Shown here piece after piece: positions 1 to 4,210 of a DNA stretch of 5,977 bases (its first letter is position 1; each line of letters starts with the position of its first letter). The position numbers were made by a program, and so were the translations under genes. Location: NCBI GenBank assembly GCA_045544455.1, contig JAZPYZ010000017.1:1-5977 (forward strand), written 5' to 3'. Source of the DNA: JAZPYZ01 sp045544455 (GTDB lineage Bacteria; Bacillota; Clostridia; Oscillospirales; Acutalibacteraceae). The notes below the pieces were generated by a model, which was not told where the DNA came from, ran no database searches, and saw only the letters and a list, made by a program, of their open reading frames with translations.

Positions 1-1
1 G

Positions 2-178
2 GCCGACCGGAAACGCCGGTACAGGGAAACGGCCGCGCAATTGTACCCGGGCGTCAATGTGACGTTGTGGAACGCGGACGCCCTGTTGTTGTTGCATTTC
101 GGCCGTTGGGCGTTGGTCAATGAACCGAAATGGGTAAAGGCGAATTTGCCGGAAAGGGAATACCAAAAGTTGTTTTAA
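2..178 (+). CDS. C-terminal end of an unknown protein (5' truncated)
   Basis: The frame is open from the first bases of the window and ends with TAA at 176-178, giving 58 residues of a C-terminus. The start lies upstream of the window. The visible part opens with a basic stretch (ADRKRRYRE), then a hydrophobic run with four consecutive leucines (ADALLLLHFGRWALV), and ends in a charged tail finishing KLF. The run is too short and too interrupted to be called a membrane segment. Codon choice (TTG for Leu, GCC for Ala) is the same as in the following genes, so it belongs to the same genome. I do not recognise the family. The stop is followed after a single T by the ATG of the next gene, so the two are probably translated from one message. 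Confidence 0.8.
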   Translation, partial: ADRKRRYRETAAQLYPGVNVTLWNADALLLLHFGRWALVNEPKWVKANLPEREYQKLF

Positions 179-179
179 T

Positions 180-347
180 ATGCGACACGTTATTATTCAA
201 ATCAATGTTCAATATTCGGATGGAAAACCCGCCAAATTGGAAGAAATGGACGCCAAAGAATTAAAACAATTGCGTTTTCGTTTGTTAGTTGAAGCGGGGA
301 AAATCAAACAACGCGTTTTTGATTTGACCGGCGAAGAATTACAATAA
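180..347 (+). CDS. Small hypothetical protein, 55 residues
   Basis: ATG at 180 to TAA at 345-347. The product begins with a hydrophobic beta-like strand (MRHVIIQINVQY), then has a charged, probably helical stretch (KLEEMDAKELKQLRFRLLVEAGKIKQRVFDLT) and ends GEELQ. No cysteine cluster, signal peptide or membrane segment is visible. The start is chosen because it sits one base after the stop of the upstream gene, and the next gene begins in the same way after this stop, making a TAATATG junction on both sides. There is no Shine-Dalgarno sequence, so translation probably depends on coupling to the upstream gene or on A-rich initiation. The family is not recognised. Regular codon use and the tight fit between two other genes support it as a real gene. 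Confidence 0.75.
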   Translation: MRHVIIQINVQYSDGKPAKLEEMDAKELKQLRFRLLVEAGKIKQRVFDLTGEELQ

Positions 348-348
348 T

Positions 349-642
349 ATGCCGACCAAGATATTTACGACCATAACCGGGTTATGCCCGTTTGGAAAGA
401 AAATTATGATTGATTCCACGGGTTGCCGTTCTTGCGAATATTTTTACAGGATAGGAACCGAAACGTTCTTTTGGTGTACTCATCCCGTCGAATCCGTGCC
501 AAAAACGCCCGAATCCGTGCCGAAAACACGGAAAACCGTATCAAAAGCGACCAAAGACGTTCCAAAAACGAAGAAAAGAGGACGTCCGGCCAAAAAGGCC
601 ATTTCCAAGCCCGTAAAGACACTCAAAAAGAAAAATGGATAA
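349..642 (+). CDS. Cysteine-rich protein with basic AT-hook-like tail
   Basis: A 97-residue protein in two parts. Residues 1-46 hold four cysteines (13, 26, 29, 43) with aromatic residues between them (YFY at 31-33), the look of a small metal-binding knuckle. Residues 47-97 are low-complexity and strongly basic: ESVPKT occurs twice in tandem (48-53, 55-60), VPKT recurs at 71-74, and KKRGRPAKK (75-83) matches the core of an AT-hook, a motif that binds the minor groove of AT-rich DNA. The Cys and YFY spacing is shared with the mini-protein at 867-1046. A small DNA- or RNA-binding protein is a reasonable inference, not shown. It starts one base after the previous stop, and its last eight bases overlap the next gene. 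The basic tail could also be simply a nucleic-acid tether without sequence preference. Confidence 0.8.
   Translation: MPTKIFTTITGLCPFGKKIMIDSTGCRSCEYFYRIGTETFFWCTHPVESVPKTPESVPKTRKTVSKATKDVPKTKKRGRPAKKAISKPVKTLKKKNG
490..531 (+). repeat. Two tandem 21-base units inside the basic tail
   Basis: Units 490-510 and 511-531 are identical at 17 of 21 positions; the first 11 bases (GAATCCGTGCC) are the same. Each encodes a variant of ESVPKTP/R. The length is a multiple of three, so copy-number change keeps the frame. This is probably a recent duplication that lengthens the basic tail of the protein. Confidence 0.8.
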
Positions 643-865
643 GTTGTACCAAGACGGGATAAAATGCCCGCAAATCGAAAATTTGGCAAAAATAACGCCC
701 GAACAGGCGGCCGAATACGTCCGGTTTGTCGCTGAATTGCGCCACCAACAACGGCGATGGTTTAATTTACACAATCGCACGGCGTTATTATTAGCCAAGA
801 AAATGGAAACAGAATTGGACGTACTTAACGCGCATTTGTTGGACCCAACCCCAAATTTGTTTTGA
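635..865 (+). CDS. Small helical hypothetical protein, 76 residues
   Basis: ATG at 635 to TGA at 863-865. The start overlaps the end of the cysteine-rich gene by eight bases in another frame, typical of phage gene packing. After a short N-terminus with one cysteine (C11), the sequence is mostly helix-forming and charged: an EQAAEYVRFVAELRHQQRRW stretch, then LHNRTALLLAKKMETELDVLNAHLL, ending in PTPNLF. Hydrophobic residues fall at helical spacing, so a small helical bundle or a dimerising protein is likely. There is no signal peptide or membrane segment. The family is not recognised. Its stop is followed after one T by the ATG of the next gene, the same TGATATG/TAATATG junction seen upstream. 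Confidence 0.75.
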   Translation: MDKLYQDGIKCPQIENLAKITPEQAAEYVRFVAELRHQQRRWFNLHNRTALLLAKKMETELDVLNAHLLDPTPNLF

Positions 866-866
866 T

Positions 867-1046
867 ATGACGAAAGAACAATGCGCAATCGGTGGCCGTT
901 GTAAGTTTTGCGGAACGATGAATACAAGAATCGGCCCGAAAGATTGTTGCCGTTATTTTTACCCGCCGGAAGCCTTGGAAAATGTCGTGTGTAAACAAAC
1001 CCAATATGGATATGGGATATTAGTTGAACCAAGTAAAAAAAAATGA
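867..1046 (+). CDS. Cysteine-rich mini-protein, 59 residues (second of the pair)
   Basis: ATG at 867 to TGA at 1044-1046; the gap it fills between two other genes, its start one base after the preceding stop, and its four-base ATGA overlap with the next gene all support it as real. The 59 residues contain six cysteines (6, 12, 15, 27, 28, 42). Cys12, F14, Cys28, YFY (30-32) and Cys42 match exactly in spacing the Cys13, F15, Cys29, YFY and Cys43 of the protein at 349-642. The shared pattern is C-x-F-x13-C-x-YFY-x9-C. A zinc-binding knuckle is likely. Unlike its partner it has no basic repeat tail, only a short KKK end. I do not recognise the family; the pair may be diverged paralogues. Confidence 0.8.
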   Translation: MTKEQCAIGGRCKFCGTMNTRIGPKDCCRYFYPPEALENVVCKQTQYGYGILVEPSKKK

Positions 1047-1336
1047 TGGAACAGAACGAAAAAACCATTTGCGTTTTGGCCGTGGAAACGTTCGGCCCGC
1101 AATCGCAAATTGATATGGCAATTGAAGAATGCGCCGAATTGATAAACGCATTGTGCAAAATGCGCCGTGAACGTGTCGGAACATTGGACGTTGTAACGGA
1201 AATTGCCGACGTTCAAATTATGTGCGAACAACTTTCATATATGTTCGGCGAACAAACCGTTGCGGATGAACGGAAACGGAAGATTGAACGATTGCAAAAG
1301 AGATTGACCAAATACGGTGGGACCAATGGCAAATAA
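1043..1336 (+). CDS. MazG-like nucleotide pyrophosphohydrolase
   Basis: A 97-residue all-alpha protein of the MazG-like NTP pyrophosphohydrolase superfamily. These enzymes cut nucleoside triphosphates to the monophosphate and pyrophosphate using Mg2+; phage members are thought to clean up unusual nucleotides or alter host nucleotide signalling. The sequence shows the paired acidic motifs of the family: EExxE at E28, E29, E32 (AIEECAELINALCK) and ExxD at E53, D56 (VVTEIADVQIM), which hold the metal. A charged helix with KRKIERLQKRL closes the protein. The start could be ATG 1043, overlapping the preceding stop as ATGA, or ATG 1046; the overlap favours 1043 through coupling. Size fits compact single-domain members. 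Substrate cannot be told from sequence. The end overlaps the next gene by eleven bases. Confidence 0.82.
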   Translation: MMEQNEKTICVLAVETFGPQSQIDMAIEECAELINALCKMRRERVGTLDVVTEIADVQIMCEQLSYMFGEQTVADERKRKIERLQKRLTKYGGTNGK

Positions 1337-1529
1337 GGTTGACGCGTATATTGCCCGCGACCCGAACGGGATTTGCCGGGTTATAGTCAAGCGGGCCAAA
1401 TTCAAACATTGGTTCGAATTGGGCCAACACGGGCCGACCGACGCCGCGTTTGAACAGGCGTTGGCGGCCGGAACGGTACGATGGAATCCGGCGATTGAGG
1501 ATAAAACAAGACTTTTTCGTAAAATTTAG
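1326..1529 (+). CDS. Small hypothetical protein, 67 residues
   Basis: ATG at 1326 to TAG at 1527-1529. An in-frame GTG at 1317 would add three residues (MGP), but the ATG inside the end of the MazG-like gene is the more natural start. The product has an N-terminal strand-like segment (KVDAYIARDPNGICRVIVKRAKFKHWFELG) resembling a short beta-hairpin, then a helix (DAAFEQALAAG), then VRWNPAIEDKTRLFRKI. No domain is recognised. It is the last gene of the first cluster: a promoter and a new transcription unit begin directly after its stop. It is one of only two genes here that end with TAG. Reading through the TAG would add 31 codons up to TAA at 1620-1622 across the promoter, which is considered unlikely. 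Confidence 0.72.
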   Translation: MANKVDAYIARDPNGICRVIVKRAKFKHWFELGQHGPTDAAFEQALAAGTVRWNPAIEDKTRLFRKI

Positions 1530-1538
1530 CGAAAAATG

Positions 1539-1569
1539 TTTGGAAATATAAAAATTATCCTTACATTTG
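1539..1569 (+). promoter_or_regulatory. Bacteroidota-type promoter for the tRNA operon
   Basis: The -33 element TTTG lies at 1539-1542 and the -7 element TACATTTG at 1562-1569, separated by 19 bases, an exact match to the known Bacteroides consensus (TTTG, 19-21 bases, TAnnTTTG) used by the primary sigma factor of that phylum. The spacer is AT-rich. Transcription should begin near 1575-1580. It stands just after the TAG of the previous gene and before the 56-residue gene and the tRNAs, so it is the likely start of that transcription unit and the best clue to the host phylum. Confidence 0.85.
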
Positions 1570-1589
1570 TACCCGGAACGATGATTATT

Positions 1590-1613
1590 CCGACGGCCCG
1601 GGCCGGTTCTCGG
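1590..1613 (+). promoter_or_regulatory. Inverted repeat in the leader, possible operator or RNA hairpin
   Basis: A perfect 12-base palindrome, CGGCCCGGGCCG, spans 1594-1605, starting 25 bases after the -7 box. As RNA it can fold with CCGA (1590-1593) pairing TCGG (1610-1613) around a four-base stem, with a GTTC bulge on the 3' side. It could be a binding site for a dimeric repressor or a leader hairpin; the sequence cannot decide. A 13-codon frame (ATG 1581 to TAA 1620-1622) runs across it, without any sign that it is translated. Confidence 0.45.
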
Positions 1614-1627
1614 AAACAGTAAATGGA

Positions 1628-1798
1628 ATGACAATGAAAACGAAAATGCCGCTTTACCTGTTGGATTTCGGAATGGAATTTAAGATTAAATCCGACGTTT
1701 ATACGCTTGTTGGCACGGCCGCAAACGGAATGTACGAAGCCCGTGACAAATTTGGCCTTATCGTTGAATTTCGACCCAACGTTGCCGTTTGGGTATAA
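1628..1798 (+). CDS. Small hypothetical protein, 56 residues
   Basis: ATG at 1628 to TAA at 1796-1798, too short for many gene finders but with the codon use of its neighbours. Further in-frame ATGs at 1634 and 1646 are possible starts; 1628 is taken as the longest after the promoter. The product reads as alternating short beta strands: PLYLLDFGMEFKI, DVYTLVGTA, GMYEARD, GLIVEFRPNVAVWV. This suggests a small beta-barrel or SH3-like fold, though no family is recognised. It is the first gene of the unit driven from 1539-1569, with a leader of about 50 bases, and tRNA-Gln begins ten bases after its stop, so the protein and the tRNAs are probably made from one transcript. Confidence 0.68.
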   Translation: MTMKTKMPLYLLDFGMEFKIKSDVYTLVGTAANGMYEARDKFGLIVEFRPNVAVWV

Positions 1799-1808
1799 CA
1801 TACGGAAT

Positions 1809-1879
1809 TGCGCCGTGGTGTAACGGCAACACCCCGGATTTTGGTTCCGGTAATCCCCGTTCGAATCGGGGCGGCGCAA
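1809..1879 (+). tRNA. tRNA-Gln, anticodon TTG
   Basis: A full cloverleaf. Acceptor TGCGCCG (1809-1815) pairs with CGGCGCA (1872-1878), discriminator A1879. The D stem GTGT/ACAC encloses a loop with GG at 1825-1826. The anticodon stem CCGGA/TCCGG holds loop 1839-1845 with anticodon TTG at 1841-1843. The T stem CCCCG/CGGGG has loop TTCGAAT (1860-1866). The terminal CCA is not fully encoded. It reads CAA, the preferred Gln codon here (6 of 8 Gln codons in the gene at 4203-4619). Confidence 0.93.
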
Positions 1880-1886
1880 CAAAAAA

Positions 1887-1969
1887 TACCCGTGTGGCGA
1901 AATGGTAGCCGAGCAACACTCAAAATGTTGTACCGTAATGGTGTGCCGGTTCGATTCCGGCAAGGGCCA
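1887..1969 (+). tRNA. tRNA-Leu, anticodon CAA, class II, acceptor stem degenerate
   Basis: The anticodon arm is perfect: CAACA (1914-1918), loop CTCAAAA with anticodon CAA at 1921-1923, TGTTG (1926-1930). A class II variable arm follows (ACC/GGT around GTAAT, 1932-1942), then T stem GCCGG/CCGGC with loop TTCGATT (1950-1956). A D arm GGC/GCC (1896-1898, 1908-1910) is present but is followed by three bases before the anticodon stem instead of one. By position the acceptor strands are TACCCGT (1887-1893) and AAGGGCC (1962-1968), which pair at only four of seven places. Base 8 is G, not U. It may be decaying or need an unusual fold. The codon read would be TTG, the dominant Leu codon here. Confidence 0.75.
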
Positions 1970-1977
1970 CAAAAAAC

Positions 1978-2054
1978 GCTCTCCAAATCTGAACACGTGG
2001 AACAATTCAGACGTAATGCTAGGATGCGGCCGGGTTCGATTCCCGGGGGGGGCA
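1978..2054 (+). tRNA. tRNA-like element, non-canonical D and anticodon arms
   Basis: Acceptor GCTCTCC (1978-1984) pairs fully with GGGGGGC (2047-2053), counting two G-U pairs, with discriminator A2054. A standard T arm is CCGGG/CCCGG with loop TTCGATT (2035-2041). Between them are 45 bases with no normal D or anticodon arm. They can fold as a six-pair hairpin TCTGAA/TTCAGA (1988-1993, 2006-2011) with a 12-base loop, next to a weak arm CGTA/TGCG (2012-2015, 2025-2028). In that weak arm the central triplet would be CTA (2019-2021), but the base before it is G, not the usual T33, and the variable region would be one base. No amino acid is assigned; it may be a broken tRNA. Confidence 0.55.
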
Positions 2055-2064
2055 CGAAAACCGA

Positions 2065-2080
2065 CCGGGCGGATTCCCGG
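2065..2080 (+). other. Small hairpin after the tRNA array, T-arm-like
   Basis: CCGGG (2065-2069) pairs with CCCGG (2076-2080) around a six-base loop, CGGATT. The sequence resembles the T arm of the preceding element (2030-2046) and may be a remnant of a lost fourth tRNA. It could also help RNA processing. No run of T follows, so it is not a typical intrinsic terminator. Confidence 0.35.
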
Positions 2081-2098
2081 GATGTTAAACCAATAAAC

Positions 2099-2109
2099 AG
2101 GCGATACGA
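2099..2109 (+). promoter_or_regulatory. Shared 11-base leader motif, copy 1 (before the ATPase gene)
   Basis: AGGCGATACGA lies two bases before the ATPase start. The identical sequence occurs at 5395-5405, four bases before the exonuclease start. The AGG is 10 bases from the ATG, too far and too short to be a good Shine-Dalgarno. It is either a protein- or RNA-binding control site or a translation element shared by the two genes. Confidence 0.5.
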
Positions 2110-2111
2110 TT

Positions 2112-3533
2112 ATGTACATTAAAAGATTGGAATTACTGAATTTCCAAGTTATCGAACAGTTTTCCGCCGACTTTGACGGAACGGTTTATTTCGTGACCGG
2201 CGACAACGAATTGGGTAAATCCACGTTGTTAAAAGCAATCGGCGCATTGTTGACCGGCCAACGCGACGACGTGTTGCGCAACGGCGCATCCAAGGGGTTT
2301 GCCAAAATGGTCGTGGTCGACGACGGCGAAGAATACGACGTACAATTGTCGTTCACGGAAGCGAACCCACGCGGAACGCTTACCATCAAGCAAAAGACAA
2401 CCGGAATGGCGACCAACAACGTTTCGATGTTGCAACGCATTTTCGGGTATCAAGATTTCGACGCCGTGGAATTTTCCCGTTGGTCCGAAACCGCCGACGG
2501 CCGCCGCAAACAAATTGCCGTGGTTAAGGCCCTGTTGCCCGAAAAGGTCCGGAACCGGATTGCCGAAATTGACGAATCGGTAAAGACTTTGAAAGACGAA
2601 CGCACCGGCGTAAACCGGGACGTCAAGACGTTCGCCGGATTCGTTGACACGATGGCCAAACAGTTGGACCCGGACGACCTTACAAAATACGCCGAACCCG
2701 TGGACGTTACCGAATTGATGGAACGCCAAGAAACCAACGCAAAGTTGATTGAAAAGGCCAAGACGGTACGCGCCGCGATTGAGCAACGCAAACAACAGAT
2801 TGCCGCCATTCCCGGCCGCATCGAAGCGGAAAAGGCCAAGGCCGACGAAACCCGGGCCGTGTACGCCCAACGCGTGGAATCCGCCCGCATCCTGTACGAA
2901 AAGGCCGTGGCCGAACAAAAGGAAGCGGAACAAAAGATTACCGCCGTTTACAACGCCAATGTTGCCGCCATTGAAGCGGAACGCGCCGATTACGAAAGCT
3001 GCAAGGCCAACGGCGAAGATTGGATTAAACGGTACGAAGCGAACAACCCGGAAAACACCAACGTTCCGGCCCTGTTGGCGGAAGCGGAAGCCCATAACAA
3101 GCGTTACCACGTCGTTTGCCAATACAGGGAAAAGAAAGCCCAATACGACGCGTTTAAGGCCAAATCCGAACAGATGGACGCCGATATTGCCAAATTGTCA
3201 GACGAACGCACCACGTTGATTGCCAACGCCGAATTGCCGATTGCCGGGTTGTCGTTCACGGACGACGGGTTGGAATTGAACGGCGTTCCATTTGTCCCGG
3301 GCAAAGTTTCCGATTCGCAAATTTTAATGACGGCAACAAAATTGGTTGTTGCGTCAAATCCTAATACGCGTATATTCCGAATTGCCCGTGGCGAAAGTTT
3401 AGGCGCAAAAAGATTGGCCGAAATTATTGAAATTGCCCGCGAAAATCATTTTCAAGGCTTCGTTGAGAACGTGGTCCGTGGTCAAGAAGAATTACGTATT
3501 GAAGAATATACGGAATTTGAGAAAAAACAGTAA
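2112..3533 (+). CDS. SMC/RecF-like coiled-coil ATPase
   Basis: A 473-residue ATPase of the SMC/Rad50/RecF type, a group acting on DNA ends, replication or repair. The start is fixed by an in-frame TAA at 2094-2096. The N-terminal lobe has strands (YIKRLELLNFQVIEQFS) and a Walker A, GDNELGKST (30-38), of the 'GxNExGKST' flavour seen in YhaN-like proteins. Residues about 140-370 are rich in Glu, Lys, Ala and Gln and look like two coiled-coil arms; there is no CxxC zinc hook. The C-terminal lobe carries SDSQILMTATKLVVASNPN, in the place of an ABC signature region, then IFRIARGESLG (421-431) where the Walker B is expected. The usual acidic residues are lacking there (E428 remains), so hydrolysis may be altered. 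Its last 75 codons are much poorer in G+C than the rest. A role in phage recombination is inferred from nearby exonuclease and NinB-like genes. Confidence 0.85.
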   Translation: MYIKRLELLNFQVIEQFSADFDGTVYFVTGDNELGKSTLLKAIGALLTGQRDDVLRNGASKGFAKMVVVDDGEEYDVQLSFTEANPRGTLTIKQKTTGMATNNVSMLQRIFGYQDFDAVEFSRWSETADGRRKQIAVVKALLPEKVRNRIAEIDESVKTLKDERTGVNRDVKTFAGFVDTMAKQLDPDDLTKYAEPVDVTELMERQETNAKLIEKAKTVRAAIEQRKQQIAAIPGRIEAEKAKADETRAVYAQRVESARILYEKAVAEQKEAEQKITAVYNANVAAIEAERADYESCKANGEDWIKRYEANNPENTNVPALLAEAEAHNKRYHVVCQYREKKAQYDAFKAKSEQMDADIAKLSDERTTLIANAELPIAGLSFTDDGLELNGVPFVPGKVSDSQILMTATKLVVASNPNTRIFRIARGESLGAKRLAEIIEIARENHFQGFVENVVRGQEELRIEEYTEFEKKQ

Positions 3534-3538
3534 CTTTG
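3531..3538 (+). promoter_or_regulatory. Possible promoter -7 box overlapping the ATPase stop
   Basis: TAACTTTG fits the Bacteroidota -7 consensus TAnnTTTG, and its first three bases are the ATPase stop codon. No TTTG stands 19-21 bases upstream (the bases there are ATAC/TATA), so the -33 half is weak. The predicted start, near 3541-3546, coincides with the 5' strand of the structured RNA that follows. Confidence 0.45.
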
Positions 3539-3539
3539 C

Positions 3540-3607
3540 AATGCGCGGATAGACCGGCCTAATTACCCGGTCGAAAAGGTACGCCAATAGCCCGGCCGCG
3601 CATTTTC
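3540..3607 (+). ncRNA. Candidate structured RNA or terminator between ATPase and HNH genes
   Basis: A nine-pair closing stem joins 3540-3548 (AATGCGCGG less its first A mismatch-free) to 3596-3604; within it ATGCGCGG pairs perfectly with CCGCGCAT. Inside, GACCGG (3552-3557) pairs with CCGGTC (3567-3572) around a nine-base loop, and a weak third arm is possible at 3578-3592. A run of four T (3603-3606) follows the closing stem. The GC-rich fold stands in an otherwise AT-rich stretch with a promoter-like box right before it. It could be a small phage RNA, a leader control element for the HNH gene, or a branched terminator for the ATPase transcript. A known RNA family is not recognised. Confidence 0.5.
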
Positions 3608-3636
3608 AATTTATTGGCAACACTTAAATATTGGCG
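3582..3636 (+). promoter_or_regulatory. Long-range inverted repeat upstream of the HNH start
   Basis: CGCCAATA (3582-3589) is perfectly complementary to TATTGGCG (3629-3636), which ends four bases before the HNH start codon, and seven of its bases also pair with TATTGGC at 3612-3618. The pairing would cover the ribosome entry region of the HNH gene and would compete with a third arm of the upstream RNA. Control of endonuclease translation by a hairpin is an inference. Confidence 0.4.
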
Positions 3637-3640
3637 AAAA

Positions 3641-4210
3641 ATGCAAAGCGAAATTTGGAAAGATGTACCCGGTTATTCCGGGTTGTATCAAGTAAGCAAC
3701 ACGGGACGCGTGAAAAGCAACGAACGTATTGATTCAAACAAACATTTGGTGCGTGAAAGAATCTTGAAACAATCGAATCGCGGAAACGGATATAATGTTG
3801 TTGTTCTGTATTCAAAAGGACACAAAATGTTTGCCGTCCATCGTTTGGTTGCAATGGCCTTTATTCCGAATCCGGACGGGTTGCCACAAATCAACCACAA
3901 AAACGAAATCAAGACGGATAACCGGGTTGAAAATTTGGAATGGTGTACGGCAACGCAAAACGCGAATTATGGAACAAACAAGGATAGAATTTCGAAAACC
4001 CGCAAATGTTCAAAAAGATGCAAAGATGATGTCGAAAGGCGTAAACGTCCAATTGTTCAATATGATTTATCCGGTAATTTCATACGGCGTTATGACAGTA
4101 TTTCGGACGCAAAAATTGAAAACGGAATCCCTGTAAACAATGGTTCGTTAAATGCCTGTTTGAAAGGGAAACAGAAAACCGCTTATAATTACGTGTGGAA
4201 ATATGCTTGA
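3641..4210 (+). CDS. Free-standing HNH homing endonuclease (NUMOD4-HNH-NUMOD1)
   Basis: ATG at 3641 gives 189 residues; an upstream in-frame TTG at 3614 would add nine, but lies in the leader hairpin. Three modules are visible in order. A NUMOD4 DNA-binding motif covers about 4-26 (EIWKDVPGYSGLYQVSNTGRVKS). The HNH_3 nuclease core covers about 66-110: VHRLVAMAF with H67, INHKN with N85-H86, then DNRVENLEWCT with N94 and N98. A NUMOD1 recognition motif covers 137-189, ending AYNYVWKYA. Such proteins cut a target in phage lacking them and so spread themselves. All core parts are present, so it is probably active. It is AT-rich relative to neighbours (22 G+C of 60 in 3721-3780), marking it as an arrival. 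No split gene is seen around it, so it is not obviously in an intron. Its last eight bases overlap the next gene. Confidence 0.92.
   Translation: MQSEIWKDVPGYSGLYQVSNTGRVKSNERIDSNKHLVRERILKQSNRGNGYNVVVLYSKGHKMFAVHRLVAMAFIPNPDGLPQINHKNEIKTDNRVENLEWCTATQNANYGTNKDRISKTRKCSKRCKDDVERRKRPIVQYDLSGNFIRRYDSISDAKIENGIPVNNGSLNACLKGKQKTAYNYVWKYA

Noticed and set aside
541..1158. 205-codon frame on the - strand across four small genes
   Set aside because: It runs opposite to several well-packed + strand genes, one with clear MazG motifs; the product is not protein-like and no promoter or start signal supports it.
1527..1622. TAG at 1527-1529 as a recoded sense codon
   Set aside because: Readthrough would run over a strong promoter into non-conserved sequence. 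The other TAG, at 4802, lies within an overlapping gene. Stops here are mainly TAA, so the standard code is assumed.
1808..2122. 104-codon + strand frame over the tRNA cluster
   Set aside because: It translates tRNA sequence; the tRNA-Gln and tRNA-Leu structures explain the region.
2229..3143. Long open frame on the - strand (304 codons) opposite the ATPase gene
   Set aside because: It is a shadow of the ATPase codon bias: the product is low-complexity (Phe, Gly, Val rich), has no domain, and the + strand gene is clear.
3533..4203. Group I or II intron carrying the HNH gene
   Set aside because: The genes on either side are not halves of one protein, and no intron core was recognised by eye; the endonuclease is taken as free-standing.
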